Shown here piece by piece: positions 1-7,595 of a stretch of DNA of 64,000 nt. The position numbers and the translations under genes were made by a program. The DNA lies in NCBI GenBank assembly GCA_964537685.1, contig CAZICM010000042.1, positions 1 through 64,000 of the forward strand. Reading direction: 5' to 3'. The stretch is from CAZICM01 sp964537685. Lineage in GTDB: Bacteria > Myxococcota_A > Polyangia > Polyangiales > Polyangiaceae. A model generated the notes under the pieces. The model saw only the letters and a list, made by a program, of their open reading frames with translations. It made no database searches and was not told the origin of the DNA. Each line of letters opens with the position of its first letter. Positions within the stretch are counted from its first letter, which is position 1.

Positions 1-88
1 TCGGGAGACCAAGCCCTCGCGCGAAGAAGTTGAACGCATTCTTCGGGAAATAGAGGCCGGGCTTGGTCCCCCTGCGCGTGTTCCCTAG
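1..88 (+). CDS. C-terminal tail of an unidentified protein (5' end outside window)
   Basis: One plus-strand frame entering from the left edge is open from base 2 to a TAG at 86-88. It encodes 28 charged, helix-prone residues (RETKPSREEVERIL and onward). Its stop codon interlocks with the stop of the convergent minus-strand gene through the palindrome CTAG at 85-88, an arrangement seen again at 63222-63225, which argues mildly that it is a real gene end. Nothing can be said about function. A chance open frame of this length is possible. Confidence 0.35.
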   Translation, partial: RETKPSREEVERILREIEAGLGPPARVP

Positions 89-933
89 GGCACCACCTCG
101 ATGTCGTACGCTACGTCCAGCGTAAAGTGCCAACCGCCCGCCGAAAGAAAATCCGCCGTGAAATGTATTTGATGCGAACCCACAGGCAAGGGCCTGAGCA
201 TCGCCCAAAACCCATCCCCAACCGAATTACGCAGCGACCCCACAGGAACCCCACAGGAATTATCCCGAATTGGCCCCGTGCAGTGGGGCCATACCCGATC
301 GTCCCACGCCAAATTCGATGTGTCCGGGAAGGTCTCGGAATGGGCCCGGTACTCCTCCAAACCGTCAATGGCTACCCCGTCGATTTCAAGGTTCATGGTA
401 ACGGCCGCGTTGTCCACCAAAGCCGTCGACCACTGATGTATCATTTCTTCGCTCGTCGCCATCTCGCAGGTATAGGAACCCCCTGCATATTCAGGGCAGT
501 TCCAGTAGACAAAGTTGACGATGGGGAAGAAAATAGGCTTGCCAACCGGAATGGTGCAGGAACGCACTGCGGAACCGCCTGTCGTGCCTGCCAGGAAAAA
601 GAAGTCGCCCGTCTGGTTCTCTTCGCACGGCCCGCCAAGCATGGGATTCTCGCTTTTGGGAATGGAGAGCGACCATTGCCACCATTCCGCGGCCAAGTCT
701 TCGTAGCTTGACCCTAGAGGCGTTGCATTGCGGGGAAACAAGTACTGACTCGATGGCGCGGAAGCGTTTGCGGCGGCTCCAGCAGAGGCTTCCATGCTTT
801 GAGCAGCCATGCCTGGGCTGGATAGGCTCATAATCTCAGGTGGCAGGTCCTCCGGTCCCGTCTGCATACTGCAAGCGGCGGCAAGTGAATTGGCAGAGAT
901 GGTAGCGATCAGAAGGGCAAATCGAGATTTCAT
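85..933 (-). CDS. secreted protein or lipoprotein of unknown function
   Basis: A 282-residue protein. I chose the ATG at 933, not the in-frame one at 975, because an AGGAG box lies 7 nt upstream of it. The N-terminus (MKSRFALL, then LAAAC) is a signal peptide with a lipobox-like cysteine, so export and possibly lipidation are likely. The body carries a Trp-rich segment (EWWQWS) near residues 80-85, then a Cys-containing beta-rich region (SCTIPVGKPIFFPIVN) and a C-terminal part ending in a likely beta-sandwich (GSHQIHFTADF). The Trp-rich and PIFFP segments resemble a family of uncharacterised bacterial secreted proteins. Function unknown. It is divergent from the ADYC lipoprotein gene and its stop interlocks with the gene at the left edge. 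Confidence 0.75.
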   Translation of the reverse strand: MKSRFALLIATISANSLAAACSMQTGPEDLPPEIMSLSSPGMAAQSMEASAGAAANASAPSSQYLFPRNATPLGSSYEDLAAEWWQWSLSIPKSENPMLGGPCEENQTGDFFFLAGTTGGSAVRSCTIPVGKPIFFPIVNFVYWNCPEYAGGSYTCEMATSEEMIHQWSTALVDNAAVTMNLEIDGVAIDGLEEYRAHSETFPDTSNLAWDDRVWPHCTGPIRDNSCGVPVGSLRNSVGDGFWAMLRPLPVGSHQIHFTADFLSAGGWHFTLDVAYDIEVVP

Positions 934-1370
934 CGTGAAACTCCTATTCGTTTTGAAGACTTCAGCGGGCTTCACCAGAGCGGCAGTGCACTGCGCGTGC
1001 CAGTCCGGTTGTCCTCGGTATTGGCGCGCTTTTGCGGCAATCTAATGAGGGCATTGCAATGCTGTGTTCCAGCACAACCTGGGGAGTGTCATTCACGGGT
1101 TGACAGACTTGACAGTGGGTGTCAGCTCCAAGATGACACGCGCGGCATATTCATTTCAATCTCCCACCCCTGGCCGGCGGGCTGCAGCCATACAGGCATT
1201 TGCAACGTTCGGAAACGCCCTGCAATCACGCAGAAGCAAGCCGCGGCCCCGCACTTGGCATCCAAACTGCATTCGCTTCTGTTCAAGCCCTTGCGGACAA
1301 AACAACAAAAAATCTTGCATCAAGACGGTTTCAGTCCGCGAGTCAACCTCATACACTGGGAGAATCTATC
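934..1370. other. 437-bp divergent intergenic region
   Basis: It separates two divergent exported-protein genes. Frames that open here have no ribosome-binding site or recognisable product. It contains a sigma-54-like element (listed separately) and two TTGACA hexamers (1100-1105 and 1109-1114), neither followed by a convincing -10 box. I see no RNA gene. Confidence 0.6.
1255..1271 (+). promoter_or_regulatory. putative sigma-54 (-24/-12) promoter
   Basis: The sequence TTGGCATCCAAACTGCA has GG and GC dinucleotides separated by exactly 10 nt. It keeps the TTGGCA core at -24 and TGCA at -12 of the consensus YTGGCACG-N4-TTGCW. It lies about 100 nt upstream of the ADYC lipoprotein start. A sigma-54 activator is encoded at 9175-12834, but no link between the two is shown. 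Confidence 0.4.
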
Positions 1371-2441
1371 ATGAACTTCAAATCGACCGTACATGCTCTT
1401 TCCCTTGTCGCCGGCATCGCAGCTCTGTCCTCTCTTGGATGCATGGCTGAATCCGGAGACGGTGCAGAACCGCTTGCCGCTGGGGATATTCTCGAAGGCC
1501 AGGGCGTGCAACTTCAAGGTGTACAACTCCAAGGTCCTGTGCTGCAGGGACCTGTGCTGCAGGGCGTCCAGCTTCAAGGGCCTGTGCTGCAGGGAATCAA
1601 TTTTAACGGCGTTTCTTTTCAAGGCGTGACATCTGCTCAATCGGTGGTTTTGGTTGGAGGTGAGCTTGTGGCGGTGAACAGCACAGGGAGCCAACCTGTA
1701 AGCGGAGCCCTGATCGGCGCAACGTTTTCCGCTGCTCTGTCCAATGGCAGTACGCTGAGCGTTAGGATTGATGATATCACGCCAACGGCGGAGGCCGATA
1801 TTTTTGAATACACCGTGGTCTACCACGATGGAACTGGCTACGTGAATCTGTGCGGATATGAAAACGGCGCGCCGGTAAAGGCGCTCGCTCTTTCGGGGGC
1901 ATGGGATATGACCAGCGGAACACCCACCGGCGGTAGTCATATCGATGACCCTTCGATGTTCACATTTGCCTGTAAGAACGCTGTGCTGGCCAAGTGTGTT
2001 ATCATGGGATACGCCCCGTGGAGAGAGATGGTAGAATGCTTCCGAGGGAGTTGTTCCGAGGTCTCCATGCGTCACAGTCATCAGGCGTGCACGCGAATGA
2101 TGCGGGCCGATTATTGTGGAGATGGGATGCCGCACACCCAAAATGGCACAACGATTAACGTGTGGGACAATTTGAATCTACAGACTAAAGACACACAGCT
2201 TCCGGTGACATGGACCAATGAAGCGGAGTGGGGCTCAAGCGGTGCCTTGTGCATCGAGCAGGTTCGCTGGCAGGGTCAACAAGCGGAAAGCTATATCGAT
2301 CATCACTGCAGCAATCGATGGAATGCCTCAAACTTTGACTGTTTTACGAACAACTCCACCTTCTTCTCCGCGGTGGGACTTTCGATGAGCTATGGGAGTA
2401 GAAGCTTGATTCGAAATCAGTTTACGCACGATCCCTATTGA
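1371..2441 (+). CDS. ADYC-domain lipoprotein with five-residue repeats
   Basis: A 356-residue exported protein. The ATG at 1371 is preceded by GGGAG at good spacing; earlier in-frame Met codons lack one. A signal peptide ends in a lipobox-like SLGC (Cys24). Residues 46-85 form eight five-residue repeats of VQLQG, PVLQG, INFNG and VSFQG type, resembling pentapeptide-repeat or beta-helix sequence. The C-terminal two thirds is Cys-rich and contains the ADYC motif at residues 246-249 (followed by GDG), the signature of a domain described from myxobacterial proteins. Molecular function unknown. A sigma-54-like promoter lies upstream. Surface attachment is inferred from the signal peptide. Confidence 0.8.
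   Translation: MNFKSTVHALSLVAGIAALSSLGCMAESGDGAEPLAAGDILEGQGVQLQGVQLQGPVLQGPVLQGVQLQGPVLQGINFNGVSFQGVTSAQSVVLVGGELVAVNSTGSQPVSGALIGATFSAALSNGSTLSVRIDDITPTAEADIFEYTVVYHDGTGYVNLCGYENGAPVKALALSGAWDMTSGTPTGGSHIDDPSMFTFACKNAVLAKCVIMGYAPWREMVECFRGSCSEVSMRHSHQACTRMMRADYCGDGMPHTQNGTTINVWDNLNLQTKDTQLPVTWTNEAEWGSSGALCIEQVRWQGQQAESYIDHHCSNRWNASNFDCFTNNSTFFSAVGLSMSYGSRSLIRNQFTHDPY
1506..1625 (+). repeat. 15-bp tandem repeats inside the ADYC lipoprotein gene
   Basis: About eight 15-bp units encode five-residue repeats (VQLQG or PVLQG). The PVLQG units are near-identical at DNA level (CCTGTGCTGCAGGGA recurs), so copy number could change by recombination or slippage without a frameshift. Confidence 0.75.
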
Positions 2442-2559
2442 CAGCGTATGCAAAAGGAGACCGACCCCGGGAGCCTGGGAAGCTGGCCGGAAACGCAAGC
2501 TCTGCTGTGATATTTAGCGTCCACCCGGGCAGGCGGCGAATCCTTCAATAAATCCGAGC

Positions 2560-3315
2560 TTAGGGGGCGGGTTTCTTCGGCACCTTCTTCAGGGCGCTCA
2601 GCTCAAAGGTCTTTGCGATCGCCTTCTCCCCCAGTTCACGGCTTGCGCTTCTGGCTGCCCTGCGCGCCGCCCGGCAATTTTCAACAATCAACCCATCAAG
2701 CAAATCCATCAGCTCGGTATTTGCCGGCGTCCCCTTGGACAAGGAATTTGCCGTGCAAGCAAGGCGCAGCGCCGGAACAGCGTTTTCCAGCTCGGCCAGC
2801 GTTTGAGGACCTCCCCGCTCCAAGGCTGCATTTGCGATGGTGGTGTCCTTCAGCAATGGAATCCATTGCTCCAATTGGGTGGCCAGAGAAGCTCCATCGG
2901 TAGGGCTTTGAGCACAGACATCAAGCACGGATTGAATCGAAACCGACGCGGCTTTTTCGGCGGGTCCTCCGGTTTTAAGGAGGGCTGTTTTGGTATTCCG
3001 GGCGACGGCCATGGTGCGCGCCCTGAGATTTCTGGCGTTTTGAAAGGCATCCTCAAAAGCGGCCCCGTTGCTTTTCTTTTCGGCGCGGGCATCCTGACGG
3101 CCGACGGTCGCGGAAACAAGAGCGAGCATATAATCCTTGAGCTCTGCGGCATCTGCGGGGCCATACCCATGGTTGGCGAGGGCAGGGCCATGGATGGCGT
3201 AGGCATTTTGGGTAAGTTGAGCTTGGAGGAGGGTATCTTTGGAGCTAAAGGTTTTTCCAAGGGTGATAAAAGCTGACTTAGCTTCGGGAGAGATGGTTTT
3301 GGGATCGAATGTCAT
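2560..3315 (-). CDS. hypothetical helical protein
   Basis: A 251-residue protein starting at the ATG at 3315 (MTFDPKTIS), which has a GGAG box 8 nt upstream; the 23-residue longer version lacks this support. It is Ala-rich, almost entirely helix-predicted, Cys-poor, with no signal peptide or membrane segment. The basic C-terminus ends KKVPKKPAP. I recognise no family. It is convergent with the ADYC lipoprotein gene, and the repeat array lies upstream of its start. Confidence 0.6.
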   Translation of the reverse strand: MTFDPKTISPEAKSAFITLGKTFSSKDTLLQAQLTQNAYAIHGPALANHGYGPADAAELKDYMLALVSATVGRQDARAEKKSNGAAFEDAFQNARNLRARTMAVARNTKTALLKTGGPAEKAASVSIQSVLDVCAQSPTDGASLATQLEQWIPLLKDTTIANAALERGGPQTLAELENAVPALRLACTANSLSKGTPANTELMDLLDGLIVENCRAARRAARSASRELGEKAIAKTFELSALKKVPKKPAP

Positions 3316-3469
3316 GGTGGTGACTCCATATGTTGAGAGTGAGCATTGGGAAGGCGTATTGAGCGGCTTCCATCCCGCGCACAAGCGCTGGATAATGGGT
3401 TGAACGGCGTGGATCGAAAACGTATTCCAGGGGTGGGGAGGGGAAAAGTGGATCGCGGGTCATGGGGAC

Positions 3470-3826
3470 GGAGCGGGCCCGGCATGGGCGTGAATGCGTC
3501 CCGGTATGGAATGAGTGAGCCCGGGATCTGAATGAGCGCGTCCCGGTATGGAATGAGTGAGCCCGGGATCTGAATGAGCGCGTCTTGGCATGGAATGAGT
3601 GAGCGGGGAAACGGAGTGAATGAGTCCCGGCCCAGAATGAGCGAGATGTGGGTCCTGAATACATGCGTCCGGATCTTGGCGGAGCGGCGCTGGGAACCGA
3701 GTGAATGGGTTTCCGAATGGAAGGAGTGACCCGCCGGAAGGGAGTGAGTCAGGCCGGGTATGGAAGGAGCAATCCCTAGGTCTTGCGTGAATCTGGCCGG
3801 GTGTGGAAGGAGCAATTCAAGCCACG
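3470..3826. repeat. degenerate ~21-bp tandem repeat array
   Basis: About 17 units of 20-22 bp fill the gap between the helical protein gene and the FHA-GGDEF gene. The clearest copies (3513-3590) alternate GAATGAGTGAGCCCGGGATC+T and GAATGAGCGCGTCCCGGTAT+G, forming a 42-bp higher-order unit. Later units decay to forms beginning GAAGGAGTGA or GAAGGAGCAA. Each keeps a purine-rich GAATGAG or GAAGGAG half and a CCCGG-like half. Because unit length varies by a base, no reading frame is kept across the array, so I treat it as noncoding. Confidence 0.8.
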
Positions 3827-3844
3827 GGCGAAATAACCCAGCCA

Positions 3845-4675
3845 TCAAAGCAGCTCAACCCGGTTCCCACCCAATTCCTTGGCCCGGTATATCCCCTCCA
3901 TCGCCTCGTTTATCCGTTCCTTGATCGTTTGGGAAATCATTGCCCAGCTACATTCCATTACCGCCGCCGAAATATACACCTCGAGTTGTATCCCATTGAC
4001 ACAAAAATCCCGCTCCGCCACGCACTCAACCACCCGCTTTGCGACTTCTCCCGCCGCATCTTTATCCATTCCAGGCAACAAAATACCAAAAGAATCCCCG
4101 GCCACACGCCCGAGCTTCCCCTGAGCGATTGAACCTACCACTTCTTGAATGCGCTGTGCCATCTCATAGAGGACTTCATCGCCCACGGTGTGCCCATGCT
4201 CGTAGTTGAGGTAGGCAAACCGGTCAATATCCGTCACAATCAACGAGCATTGGCCTGGTAGAGCACTGTCCATCGCTTCTCGGAAGGCTGCCAGGTTTAG
4301 CGTCTTGGTGAGTCCGTCATAAATCGTTCGGGGGCACCCAGCCAACGCTTCTTGGGGGGCATCCGGATCGGTTATCAATTTCATGACCACTTGCCCCATG
4401 CGAATTTTGGCGTTGGGTTTTAGGGTTATATGGGAGCCGATTCTTTCGCCGTCCACTTCCGTGCCCGATGCGCTTTCGCTGTCTTGAAGAATGGCTTGGC
4501 CTTCTCGTATGGTGATGCGCGCATGTCTTCGCGATAGGGTAATTTCGGCGAGCTGGATGTCCGCTTCGTCCGAGCGCCCAATCAGATAGCTGCCTTCTTC
4601 AAGCCTGAAAATTTGACCTAAATGCGCAGGATCGCCTTGAAGTACAACAAGGGCAAAAGGTGGCCGCTCGTTCAT
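3845..4675 (-). CDS. FHA domain-degenerate GGDEF protein
   Basis: A 276-residue cytoplasmic signalling protein. Residues about 28-98 are an FHA phosphothreonine-binding domain (GRSDEADI, SRRHARI). Residues about 118-276 are a GGDEF domain with the metal-binding Asp region intact (LIVTDIDRFAYLN), but the signature loop reads AGDSF (192-196) instead of GG(D/E)EF. In active cyclases the fourth position is acidic, so c-di-GMP synthesis is doubtful and a nucleotide-binding or scaffold role is possible (inference). The start overlaps the KirBac stop as ATGA, so it is translationally coupled and last in a three-gene operon. Confidence 0.85.
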   Translation of the reverse strand: MNERPPFALVVLQGDPAHLGQIFRLEEGSYLIGRSDEADIQLAEITLSRRHARITIREGQAILQDSESASGTEVDGERIGSHITLKPNAKIRMGQVVMKLITDPDAPQEALAGCPRTIYDGLTKTLNLAAFREAMDSALPGQCSLIVTDIDRFAYLNYEHGHTVGDEVLYEMAQRIQEVVGSIAQGKLGRVAGDSFGILLPGMDKDAAGEVAKRVVECVAERDFCVNGIQLEVYISAAVMECSWAMISQTIKERINEAMEGIYRAKELGGNRVELL

Positions 4676-5601
4676 GCCATCGCTCCTGAAGATGTATCCC
4701 CCGTCTTGGGATAGGGAAAATCTTCGGTGGACTGGGTCGCCTCAAGCTGATGAAATTTTCGCAAATCAAGTTCCAATATCCCGTCTTCGGCTTCGGTGAG
4801 CACGTCCGCAAAGCGCGCTCCCCATCGGATTTGCGGCGGATAATAGCCGTGTTTGGCATGGATGGTCTGTTTGGTGGTATCATCTACGCCCATGACCATC
4901 AGATGTACTTCCGTTTCCTGACGAAGAAATTCTTCAGGCGTTTGGCCATATAGTGGGCTGTCTTTGTCGATGGGGTGAAAGACATTCCATGAGCGGGAGA
5001 GTGATATAGAACGTTCTCGTGTGAGTTTTAAATCGAGCATACGATACAAGAGCTTGCCTTCGGCGGTGTGTTCCGTGCGAAAGAGGACGACCCGCACTTG
5101 GGCATCGATGATTTCGTTGCCCCGTTCGTTGCCCAGGCGAAACATAAGGGTGGGGACGCCGTTGAGAGGCGAAATAACTGCGTTTTTCGCAAATTGTACG
5201 CGGGCTGTCGGAAGGGAGAATTTCGCGAAGACCAGGCCCGTCGCCAGCGCGGTGAGGGTTAGACTGATGATGGATTCAATCACAACAAGGGTGTTGGCCG
5301 CGCGGGAGATAGGATACATGGCCCCATATCCAATCGTGCCCGCAGTTTGGAAGCTGAAGAAGAAGGCGTCGAGGAAAGAGCCGGGCGTGGCATTGGCAAT
5401 GCCTCCGGTGAGCATGTATCCGAGGGCAAAGAGAGCATTGATAAGTAGTGCTCCGCCCGAGATGGTTAGAATGGTGGCGCTCCAGGGGAGGCGCATCAAG
5501 GCATGGTAGAAGTCTTTGAGCGGGGTGGGGGTGTGTCCAATAACGCGGATATGGTAGTCGGCGCCCGCGGGCTGGACTTTGATCGCTTTGCGTTTGATCA
5601 T
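4672..5601 (-). CDS. inward-rectifier potassium channel (KirBac family)
   Basis: A 309-residue membrane protein. TM1 is about residues 44-66, the pore helix about 75-87, the K+ selectivity filter TIGYG is at 89-93, and TM2 is about 103-127. A cytoplasmic immunoglobulin-like Kir domain follows (FRLGNERGN, RSWNVFHPIDKDSPL). Length and order are typical of bacterial Kir channels, which pass K+ across the inner membrane and are gated by the cytoplasmic domain. It overlaps both neighbours by ATGA, between the oxidoreductase upstream and FHA-GGDEF downstream, which suggests joint expression. Confidence 0.92.
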   Translation of the reverse strand: MIKRKAIKVQPAGADYHIRVIGHTPTPLKDFYHALMRLPWSATILTISGGALLINALFALGYMLTGGIANATPGSFLDAFFFSFQTAGTIGYGAMYPISRAANTLVVIESIISLTLTALATGLVFAKFSLPTARVQFAKNAVISPLNGVPTLMFRLGNERGNEIIDAQVRVVLFRTEHTAEGKLLYRMLDLKLTRERSISLSRSWNVFHPIDKDSPLYGQTPEEFLRQETEVHLMVMGVDDTTKQTIHAKHGYYPPQIRWGARFADVLTEAEDGILELDLRKFHQLEATQSTEDFPYPKTGDTSSGAMA

Positions 5602-6890
5602 AGGGCCAAGGTGGCGAGGATATCTTGATATGCGCTGTGCGCTTGGCTTTCGATGGTTTGAAGTTCAAGGGCGCTGGGAGGCGTTCCAGTGCATTCTCCC
5701 AAGGCCCAGATGCCTTCTCCGCATCGTCCGGTGCTGTTGATTTGAACGGTATAGCCTTGAGTGGGGGCGTAGTTGATTTGAGCGCCGGCTTGGGCGGCAA
5801 CTTCAAAGGCAGGCGCGCCTGGAACGCATAGGGCCAGCGTTTGGGTCTTGATGGTGCGGGCTTTCTTTCCAGGGGATTGGAGTGTGACGCTTCGAAGCCG
5901 GCTGGTGCCGGAGGCGCTTTGCAGTTCCGAGAGAGGGGCATGCGCTGCAATCCGGTCGGGGAGGAGACGGGTGAGTTCATCGGCCCAGGGATCTTGGCCT
6001 GCAATGACAATGGATTCGGTGGGTTCGATGCCGTAGGATATGAGTTTGCAGAGGGCCCGGGCGGAGAAGATTCCTGGGAGGTCGTTGTTGGGGAAGGCGG
6101 CGACGCCATCGTGGCATCCGGTGGCAAAGATTTTGATGGGAGCATCGATGATAAGCGCTCCTTGAGCCGCGCTGTCTTGTTCGAATCCGGCAGTGGGGGC
6201 AACCAATACTTCGCCCAAATACACTCCGGCGGCGGTGGCTTGAAGGTGGAGCTCAATGCCTTCGAGGGGATGCTTGTTGAGGAAGGTATTGAGCCGATCT
6301 CGAGCGCCGAGAAGCGACCCTCCTAATTGTACACCGTCATCCACCAAGGTGATGCGGCGGCCGGTTGTCCTGAGTTTGGAGGCAATACAGATGCCGGCCG
6401 GTCCTCCGCCGATGACAAGAATATCGGTGGCGAGGCGCTGGGCCGTGGGCGGGGAGACCGCGGATTGGGGGAGGGTGCCCAGGCCGGCGACTTTGCGGGC
6501 GACCGATTGCATCACATCGGAGAGGCCGGGCACACCTGCCATGAAGTGATGGTGGTCGATGCCTTTGGGGAAGAACCAATCGGTGACGCGGAGAAGATCG
6601 GCCTTGCGGCTGCCGATGACGTTTTGGGTTTGAATGTGTTCGCCGCCTTGAACGCGGCGCATGCAGGCCATGACATTCGGTTCGCCGTTGATGCGCAAAA
6701 GGCAGCCATCACAGGCTCCGCGCAGGCAACTGGGGCCCCGGGGGCGGTGCAGTTTGGGGCTGCGCGCAAGAGCCACGGCGTCGGCGGAGAGAAGCGCGGC
6801 GGCGATGGGTTCGCCCCGTTCGGCTTGAATGGCATCGCCGTCCAGAAAGATGGTGACGGGATCGGAAAGGGCTCGGGTGCGCCGCAGCAT
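5598..6890 (-). CDS. 2Fe-2S/FAD-dependent oxidoreductase (sarcosine oxidase alpha/HcnAB-like)
   Basis: A 430-residue flavoprotein. The N-terminal ~110 residues are a Fer2_4-type ferredoxin domain with Cys55, Cys60, Cys63 and Cys76 (C-x4-C-x2-C-x12-C). A linker (FFPKGIDHHHFM, AGLGTLP) like that of sarcosine oxidase alpha follows, then a pyridine-nucleotide-disulfide fold with the dinucleotide motif GGGPAG at 161-166. It matches the N-terminal portion of sarcosine oxidase alpha or a fused HcnA-HcnB, without the C-terminal aminomethyltransferase domain. The substrate is unknown; an amine or imino acid is a guess. It is first in the operon with KirBac and FHA-GGDEF. Confidence 0.8.
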   Translation of the reverse strand: MLRRTRALSDPVTIFLDGDAIQAERGEPIAAALLSADAVALARSPKLHRPRGPSCLRGACDGCLLRINGEPNVMACMRRVQGGEHIQTQNVIGSRKADLLRVTDWFFPKGIDHHHFMAGVPGLSDVMQSVARKVAGLGTLPQSAVSPPTAQRLATDILVIGGGPAGICIASKLRTTGRRITLVDDGVQLGGSLLGARDRLNTFLNKHPLEGIELHLQATAAGVYLGEVLVAPTAGFEQDSAAQGALIIDAPIKIFATGCHDGVAAFPNNDLPGIFSARALCKLISYGIEPTESIVIAGQDPWADELTRLLPDRIAAHAPLSELQSASGTSRLRSVTLQSPGKKARTIKTQTLALCVPGAPAFEVAAQAGAQINYAPTQGYTVQINSTGRCGEGIWALGECTGTPPSALELQTIESQAHSAYQDILATLAL

Positions 6891-6980
6891 GGGCGCGAAG
6901 TTAGCAAATTACACGCTGGCTTTTGTGCCCATCGTAAGAGTTTGTGACGAAGGCCCGATCGCTGATCTACGCTCTCGCCG

Positions 6981-7595
6981 ATGCGGCTCGGCATTCTGGG
7001 ACCGGCTCAGGGCAACCTGCCCGCGCTGGCACGCGCCGCTCAGCGTCTCTTGGATGATGTGCAAGCAGAGAAGGTTCTCTATCTTGCTGAAGACGGAGCG
7101 CTTGAGCGCGTCGTGGCGAGCTGGGCTCGTGGGATCGTTGGTGAAGACACCGAGGAGCAGTCCATTTTCGAGCGGGCGGCCCGGAAATGCGCGCAGGCGA
7201 CGAGCGAAGAGATCGATGCCTTTGTGGCGCTGGAGCGGGCGAGGTTTCGTTTGAAGGTGCTGGCATCGCTGCCCGTGGGTCAGCGGACGATTGAGATCTT
7301 GGGCGGGCGGGTTGCGCTCTTTGTGTATGACCGGGATGCGCTGAGCGATTTGGATATGGCGGGCTCGGCGATGGTGGTGTTTGGAAAGCGGGAGGAGCCT
7401 GTGTTTCAGCGGGTGGGAACGCGGGTATTCATGGCGCCCGGGATGATTGGCTCAAAGTCGGGCGGCGCGCTTTTGCTGGATGACAGCGGCAGCGGGATTC
7501 GCGTTGAGGTCGTGAATTCGACGGGAGCCATTACGCTGCGGGAAAATATTGCGGGGCCAGGGGCAAAAAGCCGGAGCAGCGCGAGTGAGCCATGA
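6981..7595 (+). CDS. degenerate calcineurin-like phosphoesterase (probable pseudoenzyme)
   Basis: A 204-residue protein whose outline follows small metallophosphoesterases. The N-terminus MRLGILGPAQGNLPAL aligns with the usual DxHGN-LPAL strand-helix, residues 130-155 align with the VVFGHTHxP...NPG end region, and PGMIG at 153-157 is kept. The metal ligands are lost: DxH became GPA, the GD motif became AED, and GHxH became GKRE (135-138). Metal-dependent hydrolysis is therefore unlikely; a structural or binding role is inferred. Its stop overlaps the nadD start (ATGA), so the two are coupled. The family call rests on pattern similarity. Confidence 0.6.
   Translation: MRLGILGPAQGNLPALARAAQRLLDDVQAEKVLYLAEDGALERVVASWARGIVGEDTEEQSIFERAARKCAQATSEEIDAFVALERARFRLKVLASLPVGQRTIEILGGRVALFVYDRDALSDLDMAGSAMVVFGKREEPVFQRVGTRVFMAPGMIGSKSGGALLLDDSGSGIRVEVVNSTGAITLRENIAGPGAKSRSSASEP

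Noticed and set aside
1100..1137. Two TTGACA hexamers upstream of the ADYC lipoprotein gene
   Set aside because: No -10-like sequence occurs 16-18 nt downstream of either; the sigma-54-like element nearer the gene is better.
3312..3848. Open frame reading the repeat array as a 178-residue repeat protein on the minus strand
   Set aside because: Repeat units vary between 20 and 22 bp, so the peptide repeat does not persist; no Shine-Dalgarno; other frames are equally open.
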